A DNA stretch of 60,016 nucleotides from Croceibacterium sp. (GTDB lineage Bacteria; Pseudomonadota; Alphaproteobacteria; Sphingomonadales; Sphingomonadaceae): NCBI GenBank assembly GCA_025450635.1, contig JANWHA010000002.1, positions 1 through 60,016 of the forward strand, read 5' to 3'. The position numbers and the translations under genes were made by a program. The notes under the pieces were generated by a model. The model made no database searches. It worked only from the letters and a program-made list of their open reading frames with translations, and was not told where the DNA came from. Positions 41,179 through 50,652 of the stretch are shown piece by piece; the first letter of the stretch is position 1, and each line of letters begins with the position of its first letter.

Positions 41179-41889
41179 TTGGCCATTGGCGTGGTCGGCA
41201 CGGTGGTGACGGCGACGCAGGATTCCGGCCTGGCCGCTGTCAGCGGCGGGAGCGGCCAGCGCGCCTATAACGTCAGCGGCTTCGAGGGCGTCTCCGCGAC
41301 GGGCTCGGCCGATGTCGAAGTGTCGGTGGGGCCGGCATTCTCGGCGCGTGGCACCGGCAGCGCCGGCGCGCTCGACCGCTACGAATTGGTGGTCGAGAAC
41401 GGCATGCTGAAGATTCAGCCGAAAAGGTCCGCCTGGTGGGGCCAATTCTGGTCCGGCTCGCGCGGCGCGACCTTTTATGTGACGCTGCCCCAGCTCTCTT
41501 CCGCCACCCTGGCCGGATCGGGCGACATGAAGATCGACAAGGTAAGTGGGCCGAAGTTTGCCGCCGACCTTCAGGGCTCGGGCCATTTGGAGGTCGCGGC
41601 GCTGGCGGTCGACCAGGTCCAGCTCTCGCTTGCCGGATCGGGCGACATGTCGGTCAGCGGCAGGGCCGGCAACGCGCGGGTTTCGGTCGCCGGGTCGGGC
41701 GACATGGAGGCGTCGGGCCTGTCCAGCACCACCGCGGATGTCGCGATCTTCGGCTCGGGCGACGTGGCCATCACGGTCGCGAATGCCGCCAATGTCTCCG
41801 TCGCCGGCAGCGGCGACGTCTCGATCGGCGGCTCGGCGCACTGCAATGTGTCGCGCAGCGGCAGCGGAGATGTGACCTGCCCGTCGTGA
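41179..41889 (+). CDS. DUF2807 domain protein, third tandem copy (start uncertain, TTG)
   Basis: 236 aa; YNVSGFEGVSATGSADVEVSVG, LAGSGDMKIDKVSG, VAGSGDMEASG; no good ATG/RBS at 5' end. Confidence 0.75.
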   Translation: MAIGVVGTVVTATQDSGLAAVSGGSGQRAYNVSGFEGVSATGSADVEVSVGPAFSARGTGSAGALDRYELVVENGMLKIQPKRSAWWGQFWSGSRGATFYVTLPQLSSATLAGSGDMKIDKVSGPKFAADLQGSGHLEVAALAVDQVQLSLAGSGDMSVSGRAGNARVSVAGSGDMEASGLSSTTADVAIFGSGDVAITVANAANVSVAGSGDVSIGGSAHCNVSRSGSGDVTCPS

Positions 41890-41962
41890 GTCGGGCCGTA
41901 CCAAACGGATTCACGCGCTCGCAATCTCCCGCTATCTATCGCGCAGGCGAGGAGTGCGGCGG

Positions 41963-42295
41963 ATGCGAGTTCATTGGCAGCAGATGGTCACGGTCGGATT
42001 GGCACTCGCGCTGCAAGGTTGTTTAGCCAAGACCGCGCTCGACGTGGCTACCACGCCGGTCAAGGTCGCCAGCAAAGCCGCCGACCTGGCGACCACCAGT
42101 CAGGCTGAGGCGGACCAGAACCGCGGCCGCGAGCTGCGCAGGCGGGAGGAAAGACTCGGCAAGCTCGAGCGACAATACGACACCCAAAACAAGGATTGCG
42201 TGAAAGGCTACGATAATGCCTGCGAGGCGGCGCGCGCGACTTACAACCAGATCCAGGAGCTGTTGCCCACGGTCCCTGTCGAGCCGAAGCGTTAG
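41963..42295 (+). CDS. small putative lipoprotein
   Basis: MRVHWQQMVTVGLALALQGCLAK lipobox LQGC; helical charged C-terminus with two Cys. Confidence 0.7.
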   Translation: MRVHWQQMVTVGLALALQGCLAKTALDVATTPVKVASKAADLATTSQAEADQNRGRELRRREERLGKLERQYDTQNKDCVKGYDNACEAARATYNQIQELLPTVPVEPKR

Positions 42296-43212
42296 GCGGC
42301 GGCGCGGCGCAGCCGGTCGTTGATCGCAACCCCGATGCCGAGCTCAGGGATTGTCGTCACCGCGATGCGCGGCCGATTCGAGGCCGCCGCTTCGTGGAGG
42401 CAGGCGTAAAGCCGCGCGGCAGCTTCGGCCAGATCGCCAGCTGGTGATAGCGAGCAATCGCCGGCAATGTTGTCGAACCCGATCAGGAATTCGTCAGCTT
42501 CCGCCAGCTGGGCCCCGAGCCGCACCGGTTTGCCTGGCGAATAATGCCGCGCGAGTTGTCCGGGCGCTTCGATGCGCTCCGCCGTGGCTGGCATGGCGTC
42601 ACCCAACAATGCGGCCACGGCGGGTTCGGCAATCGGTCCCGGACGGAGCAGCTGCCAGCCGGTTTCGCGCAGAGCCACGATGGTGGATTCGATCCCGTCC
42701 GCACACACTCCGCCGTCGAGCACCGCCGGCGCCTCTTGGCCGAACGAAACCCGCACATGCTCCGGCGAGGTCGGGCTCACTCCGCCGCTGCGGTTGGCCG
42801 ATGGTGCGGCCAGCGGCAATCCGACCTTACCCAGCACCGCCTGCATCAACGGATGCGCCGGCATTCTCAAGGCTATGGTCGGCAAGCCGGCCGTGACGGC
42901 CGGGACAACCGGAGCACCATCCCGCAAAGGCACAACGAGCGTCAACGGACCCGGCCAGAAGTGCATTGCCAGCAGCTCGGCGCGCTCATCCAGCAATGCC
43001 AATTGTCCGGCTTGCCGAAGGCTCGCCACATGGACGATCAGCGGGTTGAATTCCGGCCGGCCCTTGGCCCGGTAGATCGCCGCGATGCCGGCCTCGGTGT
43101 CCGCCCTTGCGGCGAGGCCGTAGACCGTCTCGGTCGGCAGCGCGACGTTTCCCCCTGCCAGGAGGATTTCGGCGGCTCGGGCAATTCCCGCATCGTCGGG
43201 GGGGAGGATCAT
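42292..43212 (-). CDS. L-threonylcarbamoyladenylate synthase (Sua5/YwlC type)
   Basis: 306 aa; GGNVALPTETVYGLAARADTEAGIAAIYRAKGRPEFNPLIVHV, PSANRSGGVSPTSPEHV, C-terminal Sua5 domain PGQLARHYSPGKPV. Confidence 0.94.
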   Translation of the reverse strand: MILPPDDAGIARAAEILLAGGNVALPTETVYGLAARADTEAGIAAIYRAKGRPEFNPLIVHVASLRQAGQLALLDERAELLAMHFWPGPLTLVVPLRDGAPVVPAVTAGLPTIALRMPAHPLMQAVLGKVGLPLAAPSANRSGGVSPTSPEHVRVSFGQEAPAVLDGGVCADGIESTIVALRETGWQLLRPGPIAEPAVAALLGDAMPATAERIEAPGQLARHYSPGKPVRLGAQLAEADEFLIGFDNIAGDCSLSPAGDLAEAAARLYACLHEAAASNRPRIAVTTIPELGIGVAINDRLRRAAA

Positions 43213-43342
43213 GCGCGCCGCGCTACACGCCTCGGCCTGCAGGCGCTATCCTGCGTATGCGTGGGGACCTTGAAGCGCGGCGGGTTAAACGATGCGCAGG
43301 CAATGCTTGACGCGGACGAGGTGGCCGGGTGAGGCACGGCCG

Positions 43343-44170
43343 ATGACCGAGCCGGACAATCCCCTGAACCGAATCGCCGAAACGCTGCGACTCCTGGCGC
43401 CGGCGCCCCGAATCGCGACTGATTGGTTGGCCGCGCCCGCCTATCTGTGGATTGGCACCGAGGGGCGCCCGATCGACTGGATCGAGGCGCCGCCGCTCGC
43501 GTTGCTCAAGGGCATCGATCGGCAAAAGGACGCGGTGTGCGAGAATATCGCGCGCCTCGCCGCCGGCCATGCGGCACACGACATGCTGTTATGGGGCGCG
43601 CGTGGCATGGGCAAGTCGGCGCTGGTGCGCGCCGCGGTGCTGGCGGCGCAGGAGCAGGCGCCCGATCGCCTCGCGCTGATCCAGGCCGGCACGGATGCGC
43701 TCGACACGCTGCCTCAATTGTTCGCTCAGCTCCGCCAGACCGAGCGCAATTTCTTGGTCTACATCGACGACCTGGGGTTCGCCGAGGACGACACCCACGG
43801 CCCGCGTCATTTGCGCAGCTGGCTCGACGGCGGAATCGAGGCGCGGCCGGGGAACGTGCGGCTGGCCGTCACCTCCAACCGGCGGGCGATCGTGCCCCGG
43901 CAGATGTCAGAGCAGGACGATCCGATCAATCCGCGCGATGCAGTCGACGACCGGCTGGCGCTGGCCGATCGCTTTGGTCTGACGCTCGGCTTCCATGCTT
44001 GCTCGCAGGACGAATACCTCGAGATCGTCCGAGGTTACGCGGCCGAGCACGAGCTCGCCTGGGACGAGGCGGAAGCGCTCGAGTGGGCCAAACGGCGGGG
44101 CGCCCGCTCGGGACGGGTCGCCTGGCACTACGTCGTCGAGCTTGCCGGCCGCGCGGGCAAGCGAATCTGA
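43343..44170 (+). CDS. DUF815 ATP-binding (AAA) protein
   Basis: 275 aa; MLLWGARGMGKSALVRA Walker A, FLVYIDDLGF, RHLRSWLDGGIEARPGNVRLAVTSNRR. Confidence 0.88.
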   Translation: MTEPDNPLNRIAETLRLLAPAPRIATDWLAAPAYLWIGTEGRPIDWIEAPPLALLKGIDRQKDAVCENIARLAAGHAAHDMLLWGARGMGKSALVRAAVLAAQEQAPDRLALIQAGTDALDTLPQLFAQLRQTERNFLVYIDDLGFAEDDTHGPRHLRSWLDGGIEARPGNVRLAVTSNRRAIVPRQMSEQDDPINPRDAVDDRLALADRFGLTLGFHACSQDEYLEIVRGYAAEHELAWDEAEALEWAKRRGARSGRVAWHYVVELAGRAGKRI

Positions 44171-44174
44171 GCGG

Positions 44175-45686
44175 CTATTTCCCCGCAGGTGTATTCCGTG
44201 TCGAGAGGCCGCCTGATTGCGGCATCGCACCCGGTTGCAGGTCGGCGGGCGGGTGCTCGAAAGCATCGGCCGGATTGGAATTGAGCTCGCGCAGCGGCGG
44301 CAGGCTCTTCCCAGTGCTCGCCTGCGGGGCGGCCGATGGCCTGGCCCCGGGCGCGGTGACCCGCCAGATGATGCCCGCCGTGTCATCGCTCACCAGCAAC
44401 GCGCCGGTCTTGTCCCATGCCACCCAGGTGGGCCGGCCGTGGGTTTTCCCATCACCGGCGAGGAAGCTCTTGAGCACGATGACCGGCTTGCCGGTCGGAT
44501 TGCCGAGTTTGTCGAACGACACGTAAATGACGTCATAGCCCGACGGCGGCTTGCGGTTCCACGAACCGTGCCGAGCGATGAACGCTCCTTGGGCGAATCT
44601 ATCGCCCATCGTCGTGCCTGCCCGGGTGAAGACCAGCCCGAGCGCCGCGACATGAGGCCCGAGAGCGTATTCGGGACGACGGGTGTACGAGGTGAGGAAG
44701 TCGGGCATCGGCGCGGTCACCCGATCGTCGACCTTGTCCTTCCAGTAGACCCACGGCCAGCCGTACTGCACGCCGATCGGAACGTTCGTCAGATAATCGG
44801 GCGGGACGTCGGAGCCGAGCTGGTCGCGCTCGTTGACCGTGGTCCACAACTCGTCGCTCCACGGGTTCCAGGCGAGACCGTTGGGATTGCGCAATCCGGC
44901 GGCAAACTGGCGGTGGCTGCCGGTCTTGAGATCGATTTCGTAAATCGCCGCGCGGCCTTGCTCAGCCTGGATGCCGCCTTCGCCGATGTTGGAGGCCGAA
45001 CCGACGGTGACGTAAAGCTTGGAATTGTCCGGGCTGAGCAGGAGATTGCGCATCCAGTGGTTGCCGCCGGACGGCAGGTCCATGATCTTGGTCGGCGGCC
45101 CGGCGATCGCCATGTCGCCGGGCTTGTAATCGTAGCGCAGCACCGCGTCGGTGTCCGCCACGTAGAGCTTGCCGTCGGCCCAGGCGATGCCCCCCGGCGA
45201 ATTGAGGTCGCTGCGCAGCACGGCCCGGGTCTCGGCCACGCCGTCGCCGTTGGCGTCGCGCAACAGGACCAGCTTGTTTGGCGAGGGCACGTCGGCGCCC
45301 GCCTCGCGGAACAGGAACTTGGCGACGAGATTGGTCAGCCCGCCTCCCGCGATGACCCGGCTCGGGGGCGAATTGGTCTCGGAAACGAGAATATCGCCGT
45401 TCGGCAGCGAATACATGACCCGGGGATGCTCGAGCCCGACGGCGAAGCGAGTCACCACGAGGCCAGGAGCAGCACCCGGCGCTTCGTTCGCGGCCCAGCC
45501 GACGGGCGTTGCGATGCGGACCGTCGGGATCGTCTGGGCATCCGGTTCATGGAGCTTGGGATCGGTTCCGGTGACGTCGGCCACGCTGAAATCGGCCTGG
45601 TCGCCGCGCAACACCCACCAGGCGGCGACGGCGAGGACGAGAATGAGCACCACGAGCGCGATGCCGATTTTCTTGAGGATTCCCAT
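44175..45686 (-). CDS. PQQ-dependent sugar (sorbosone) dehydrogenase family, N-terminal membrane anchor
   Basis: MGILKKIGIALVVLILVLAVAAWWVLRG; FAVGLEHPRVMYSLPNGDILVSETNSPPSR, GLRNPNGLAWNPWSDELWTTVNERDQLG. Confidence 0.9.
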   Translation of the reverse strand: MGILKKIGIALVVLILVLAVAAWWVLRGDQADFSVADVTGTDPKLHEPDAQTIPTVRIATPVGWAANEAPGAAPGLVVTRFAVGLEHPRVMYSLPNGDILVSETNSPPSRVIAGGGLTNLVAKFLFREAGADVPSPNKLVLLRDANGDGVAETRAVLRSDLNSPGGIAWADGKLYVADTDAVLRYDYKPGDMAIAGPPTKIMDLPSGGNHWMRNLLLSPDNSKLYVTVGSASNIGEGGIQAEQGRAAIYEIDLKTGSHRQFAAGLRNPNGLAWNPWSDELWTTVNERDQLGSDVPPDYLTNVPIGVQYGWPWVYWKDKVDDRVTAPMPDFLTSYTRRPEYALGPHVAALGLVFTRAGTTMGDRFAQGAFIARHGSWNRKPPSGYDVIYVSFDKLGNPTGKPVIVLKSFLAGDGKTHGRPTWVAWDKTGALLVSDDTAGIIWRVTAPGARPSAAPQASTGKSLPPLRELNSNPADAFEHPPADLQPGAMPQSGGLSTRNTPAGK

Positions 45687-45749
45687 GCCCGCTTCGATAA
45701 GCCAGCCGCGGGCTTGCGGCAATGCCGCAACCGACCTAGCGCAGGTGCG

Positions 45750-46232
45750 ATGTACGGCCTTTCCGTCGATCCCGCGCAGCCCAAGCCGCAATTTTACCGC
45801 GAACTCGTCACCGCGGCCGACGCGCTGACCGCGGGCGAGAGTGACGGCATCGCCAACATGGCCAACGTCGCCGCGCTGCTGTGGCAGCTCGTGCCCGAGC
45901 TCAACTGGGCCGGGTTCTATCGCGCGATCGGCGAAGAGCTAGTGCTTGGGCCCTTCTGCGGAAAGCCGGCATGCATCCGCATCGCCTGGGGCCAGGGCGT
46001 GTGCGGGACGGCCGCTGCCACGGGTGAGAGCCAGCTGGTGGGAAACGTCAATGATTTCTCCGGCCACATCGCGTGCGACGCCGACAGCCGATCGGAACTG
46101 GTCGTGCCGGTGATGCGCGACGGGGCGGTGATTGCCGTGATCGACCTCGATGCGCCCCGGACGGCCCGGTTCGATGAGGACGACCGGGCGGGCATCGAAG
46201 GGCTCGCGCACATCATCGCCAGCCGAATCTGA
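45750..46232 (+). CDS. GAF domain protein, free methionine-(R)-sulfoxide reductase-like
   Basis: 160 aa; NWAGFYRAIGEELVLGPFCGKPACIRIAWGQGVCGTAAATGESQLVGNVNDFSGHIACDADSRSELVVPV. Confidence 0.92.
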   Translation: MYGLSVDPAQPKPQFYRELVTAADALTAGESDGIANMANVAALLWQLVPELNWAGFYRAIGEELVLGPFCGKPACIRIAWGQGVCGTAAATGESQLVGNVNDFSGHIACDADSRSELVVPVMRDGAVIAVIDLDAPRTARFDEDDRAGIEGLAHIIASRI

Positions 46233-46332
46233 CCGACCCGAAACGGGACATGGTGCGCACGGGCTTTGGCGGGGCTCGGATGGCAATGGTAGCTTTCCGG
46301 TTAACGCGCAGATTCTCACAGGGGATCCGACG

Positions 46333-46938
46333 ATGACACGCCATTGCCTCGCTTACGTTGCCGCAGCCGCCCTGACCGCGGCCGCCGCGCCCGCCTTCGC
46401 CCAGGCCGGGCCGCCTCCGCCCGGCGCGATGCCGCCGGGTCCGCCACCCGGTTGGGTTGATCCCCAGGCGCCGCAATATCCGGGTCCGGACGGGATGCCT
46501 CGAGAGGGTTACCGCCACGGCCCGGACGGAGATGGCCCCGACCATGCCGGCGTGCCGTTTCGCCACCCGCTCCCGCCTGGAGCTTATCCGGACGGGCCGG
46601 GACGCTATCCGCCCGGTCCCATGATGCACGGGCCGATGCCCTGGGGCGGACCCGGCCCTTCCTATGGCGGCTATGGCTATGCCTATCAGTACGGCGCAGG
46701 CCCGGCGACGTGCGGCTGCGCGGCCCTGCCTCCGGTCATGTGGGTGCCGGTGCCGGTCGAAACGCGCTATCGCTATTCCGCGCCGATCCGGCACGAAAGG
46801 GAGATCGTCCAGGAACGCGTGGTCCGCGAAAGGGTGGTCGAGACCAGGACCGTTCCGGTCAGGCGCGAAGCCAAATACGTGAAATCCGCGCCGCACCCGA
46901 AGTACACCAAGGATAAGGTCGTCCGGACCACCAAGTAA
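46333..46938 (+). CDS. hypothetical secreted Pro/Gly-rich protein
   Basis: 201 aa; signal peptide, PPPPGAMPPGPPPGW low complexity, C-terminal HEREIVQERVVRERVVETRTVPVRRE. Confidence 0.72.
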   Translation: MTRHCLAYVAAAALTAAAAPAFAQAGPPPPGAMPPGPPPGWVDPQAPQYPGPDGMPREGYRHGPDGDGPDHAGVPFRHPLPPGAYPDGPGRYPPGPMMHGPMPWGGPGPSYGGYGYAYQYGAGPATCGCAALPPVMWVPVPVETRYRYSAPIRHEREIVQERVVRERVVETRTVPVRREAKYVKSAPHPKYTKDKVVRTTK

Positions 46939-46954
46939 TCCGACGCTCGCCGGA

Positions 46955-49669
46955 TCAGGGCGAACCGCCGGCCGGCGGGCCGATCCGGAGCGCGGCCACC
47001 TGACTCGCGCGCAAGCGAATCACGCCGAGTTCGGCATCGGTCTTTTCCTCTGACAGAGAGGCGGTCTTGCCGGTATCGCCAGCGGCGCCGAGCGCCCGGG
47101 CGCTGGCTGCCGAGAGGCGCACGCTGTAGTGGCCGTAGGGCACCCGCTCGAACAGGAAGTACCCGTCGTACTCTGTGAGGGTGGTCGAAACGACCTTGCC
47201 GTTCTGGTCGAGCAGTTCAAGGTCAACGCCGGCACTCGGCGTATCTTCGATGCTGTGCAACTCGCCCTCGATCTCGCCCGTGGGCGCGACGCCGATCTCG
47301 AGCTTGGCCGGGGCGCCCGGGCGCGGCGTCACCACGACACCGTTGTTGATTGGCACCAGGAATGGGTCAGGCAGCGTGGATTCGTCGATCCCGATGACCA
47401 CTTTCTCGTAGGGATTGAGGTCTTCGACCACGGCGTGGCCCTTCTTGTCCGTCGGACTGGACGAGCCATACTGCCCGGCGGTTATGCCGACACCCGCGAG
47501 CGCCTCTTCGCCAGGCGAGCGGACGCCGTCGCCATTCTTGTCAAGATAGACGGAGACCGCGGCCTCCCCACGCTCGGCGAGCTTGTTGTTCGAGAACCGC
47601 ACCCCGTGCCCGAACGGATCGGGGCTGAAGCTGAAGGTCAGCCCCAGGTTGGCGCCTATTCCGCCATGGGTGTCGGCGGTGGCCCCGACCGTGAGCGCCA
47701 GCCTGCGGAACTCGCGGACGTAAGCGGCCTGGAAGGTGGTCAGTTTACGCAGCGCCTCGTATTGGGCATCGACACGCAAGTCCGACCGGTCGGTGAGGGT
47801 CTTCTCGACGGTCAACTGCGCGTTGTCCAAACCTGTGCGCCGGCCGCTGAGGCGATAGCTTGCGCTCCCTCTAAGCGACAGGCCAAGAAAGTGGGTGTTG
47901 GCGAGCATCGCGATGCTCGTGCCTTCATCGTCGAGCGAACCGCCGGATACGCTCTTGTTGGTGATTGCGGCCGTCAGCGAAAGGCGCGGGAAGATGATCG
48001 ACGCCCGCGCTAACCATTCGTTAACCATTTGCCCGTCGGTGCGAACGGTTCGCTTGAATCCGAGAGCCACCGGCACCACGCGGCGACCCGAGCCGAGGAC
48101 ATCCTCGATCTCGAGGTTCTGTTCGGAGCGCTCCCCGTCCGGCACCTCACCGCTGGCGAAGCTGCCGTCGAGGAAGAAGCCCTCCGCGGTGATGTTGAGC
48201 TTGCCGATTCGGCCCAGCGCGGTGGCTCGGTAGGCGCGACCCGCGCCGAATTCCTGCGACGCGGTGAGGTCGAACAGCACCGGCCCGAGCGCCCTCTGGA
48301 CGTCGAGCTCGCCATAATTGCGTTGCCGGCCTTCGTAGACCAGCGATTCCGCGGTCGCCCCCAGGACTGTCCGGTCGTCGAGGCCATATTGGGTTCCAAA
48401 CCCGTATTGCCAGCCGCCGTCGAGCGCACTGGGTGGGCCATGAAAGTCGATCAAATCGTGGTTCCGCTGGATGATGCCGGCCCAATACTCGAGCTTGCCG
48501 GGCGCCACGGCGCCATAGCCGACCGGAATCGTCTGCTTTTCACGCCGGACCTGCCCTTGCGGTCCATAGAGAACGACTTCGAGATTGTTGTCGCCGTACA
48601 CCAGGTCGACATCGAACTGGTAGCGCCCGTCAGGCGTGTCGCTCTGGAAGGCCAGCAGCTGCCCGTTGCGGTAGAGCTCGGCGTCCCAACCGAGCGGCAG
48701 CGCGCCGCGCAGGACGGTCTTGCCGAAACTGCTCGAACGGTTGAGCGGGCGGTTGCTGATGAAGGCCCCTCGGCCGATCCCGTCGGCGGCGGCGAGGTTG
48801 CCGGGATAGAGCTCGACATCGCCGACCGCCGCCTGAGTGGCCTTGAGCGGCCCCAGCATGTGTCCCTCTGGATCGTTGCGGAAGGCCCGCACGCGAAGCG
48901 TATCCGGAGCGCCCTGCGAATCGGACGCCAACCGCGCATCGACGCTCGCTCCGGCGACCTCGCCGCTGGCGTAGACCTGGTAGCGGGCGTTGAGCCCGCT
49001 GCCACTGGCGCCGTTGCCGCGCGCGAACCCGAAGTCGACGATCGCATCCACCGACGGTGTCCGCCACGCGCGGTAAGGAACGTTCATGTGGGGAAGATCC
49101 GCCAGATTGAACGTTTTCTGGCCCTGAAGTCGCGCCGCACGACTTTTGCGCTCGATCGCCTCCATGAATGGCAGCGGCTTCTCGCTGTCGAGCTGGAGCA
49201 CGGATTCGTAGAGATTGGGTGTCAGGCTCGCCCCGAGCCAGCTGGCGAGGCTTTTCGTGTCGATGCACCAGCCTTCCGGCGTATCATAAATCTCGCCGGC
49301 CTTGATCGGGCGCTCATTGTTCACGATTTGTACCGTATTTTTCTCGCGGTCGAGGGTGAAGGTCTGGTCCTCCGCGAAAAGCCAACCAGTTGCGCGGCGC
49401 GACTTCTTGTCCAGTCGCACCGGCAGATCGAGGGCCAGGATAATGTCGCCGAAATCGACGCACACACCGCCGTTCGCGAGCTGGTAGCCGCGCAACTCGT
49501 TGTGCATGCGGTATTTCTTCACCTGCAGCTGGAGGATAACCTGGTCGTCTTCGGTTGGCGCCTTGACGCCGCCCGACTGCGCGATGGCCGTTCCGCCAGC
49601 TCCCAGCGCGAGAAAGGCCGCCGCGGCAAGCGCGACGGCCTTGCGGCCGAAATTCTGGAACGGCGACAT
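46955..49669 (-). CDS. fimbrial outer membrane usher family protein with atypical C-terminal Ig-like domains
   Basis: 904 aa; LYRNGQLLAFQSDTPDGRYQFDVDLVYGDNNLEVVLYGPQGQVRREKQTIPVG usher signature; signal peptide. Confidence 0.85.
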   Translation of the reverse strand: MSPFQNFGRKAVALAAAAFLALGAGGTAIAQSGGVKAPTEDDQVILQLQVKKYRMHNELRGYQLANGGVCVDFGDIILALDLPVRLDKKSRRATGWLFAEDQTFTLDREKNTVQIVNNERPIKAGEIYDTPEGWCIDTKSLASWLGASLTPNLYESVLQLDSEKPLPFMEAIERKSRAARLQGQKTFNLADLPHMNVPYRAWRTPSVDAIVDFGFARGNGASGSGLNARYQVYASGEVAGASVDARLASDSQGAPDTLRVRAFRNDPEGHMLGPLKATQAAVGDVELYPGNLAAADGIGRGAFISNRPLNRSSSFGKTVLRGALPLGWDAELYRNGQLLAFQSDTPDGRYQFDVDLVYGDNNLEVVLYGPQGQVRREKQTIPVGYGAVAPGKLEYWAGIIQRNHDLIDFHGPPSALDGGWQYGFGTQYGLDDRTVLGATAESLVYEGRQRNYGELDVQRALGPVLFDLTASQEFGAGRAYRATALGRIGKLNITAEGFFLDGSFASGEVPDGERSEQNLEIEDVLGSGRRVVPVALGFKRTVRTDGQMVNEWLARASIIFPRLSLTAAITNKSVSGGSLDDEGTSIAMLANTHFLGLSLRGSASYRLSGRRTGLDNAQLTVEKTLTDRSDLRVDAQYEALRKLTTFQAAYVREFRRLALTVGATADTHGGIGANLGLTFSFSPDPFGHGVRFSNNKLAERGEAAVSVYLDKNGDGVRSPGEEALAGVGITAGQYGSSSPTDKKGHAVVEDLNPYEKVVIGIDESTLPDPFLVPINNGVVVTPRPGAPAKLEIGVAPTGEIEGELHSIEDTPSAGVDLELLDQNGKVVSTTLTEYDGYFLFERVPYGHYSVRLSAASARALGAAGDTGKTASLSEEKTDAELGVIRLRASQVAALRIGPPAGGSP

Positions 49670-49700
49670 GATTGCCGGCTCAGGCTGCTATCCGCGAGAC

Positions 49701-50543
49701 CTAGCCGAGCACCGTGTCGATGGAGGCGATCAGCGCGGCGCCGTTTTCGTTTGGCTCACGATATTCGACGCGGACGGGGCCTTTCATGGCCGCTTCCTGC
49801 TGTGGCGTAATCCCAAACGAGGCATGGCGAAGGTTGATTTCCGGGTAGACGCCGATGCCTCGGGCGATGAACACCGGGTCCTTGGCTCCCCTGGGATAGA
49901 CCAGCAGATCGCCATAGACAGATTCGGTGCCGGAGCGGCTCATGTCGACCTCGAACTCGTCTCCCTTTGGGCTGTGCACGATGTGCGGATTGGCCAACGC
50001 GGCCTTCACGGTCAGCTCGCCCTTGCGCACGATGATCGGCATCACGATGCCGTAGATCGGGATCAGGTTGATCGAGATGCCATTCGAGCCTGCCGGCGCC
50101 TCGGCGACCGGATGGACCTTGGGCAGGGCGGCAAAAGCCATGTGCACTCGGTACTCACCATCGGGCAGGTCAGCGCCCGGGCGAACACTGATCCGAATCG
50201 ACTGCGGCTGTGAGGGCGGCAGCGTGACGCGCCGGGGAGCGTAGCGGATAATGTCGAGGGCGGCCTTTTCGGTCGCATTCGCGTCTGCTTCCGCGACCGG
50301 GTCCAGGTCGCCATCTGCATTCATTCGCCGCAACTCGAGCGTGATCCGATAGGTTTCGGCCTCGTTGCCCGTGTTCGAGAGGATGACCTCGCCTCCGCGA
50401 CGCCCGTCGAGCACCAGGCGCGTCGGGGCGATCAGCAGGTTGCCCTGAGCGGCTCCGGCGCCAGGCGTCAGCAGCGCAGCGGCCGCCAATCCGGCAACCG
50501 CTATCTTGGAAATGGTCTGAAAAGACATGCCCTTGCGGCGCAT
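49701..50543 (-). CDS. fimbrial/pilus periplasmic chaperone
   Basis: 280 aa; signal peptide; LLIAPTRLVLDGRRGGEVILSNTGNEAETYRITLE, PSQPQSIRISVRPGADLPDGEYRVHM. Confidence 0.85.
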   Translation of the reverse strand: MRRKGMSFQTISKIAVAGLAAAALLTPGAGAAQGNLLIAPTRLVLDGRRGGEVILSNTGNEAETYRITLELRRMNADGDLDPVAEADANATEKAALDIIRYAPRRVTLPPSQPQSIRISVRPGADLPDGEYRVHMAFAALPKVHPVAEAPAGSNGISINLIPIYGIVMPIIVRKGELTVKAALANPHIVHSPKGDEFEVDMSRSGTESVYGDLLVYPRGAKDPVFIARGIGVYPEINLRHASFGITPQQEAAMKGPVRVEYREPNENGAALIASIDTVLG

Positions 50544-50652
50544 GATGCGGTTCCCCTTCCCTGGCCTTCCCCCTTATGGAAAAGCGCGTAGTCGTTATCA
50601 GTGGGTTAGGAGATCTCGGTTAATTCGGCGTAAACCGTGCAAGGCAGGGCCC

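Noticed and set aside
41515-41710. Repeated GGATCGGGCGACATG-like DNA as possible direct-repeat/CRISPR element
   Set aside because: Repeats are in frame and encode the AGSGDM beta-helix motif of DUF2807; no spacer-repeat structure
44217-46232. 671-aa + strand ORF
   Set aside because: Most is antisense to the PQQ-type dehydrogenase; only the in-frame end from 45750 is a real GAF protein
48029-49810. 593-aa ORF antisense to usher
   Set aside because: No recognisable domain; usher on the minus strand has clear family motifs
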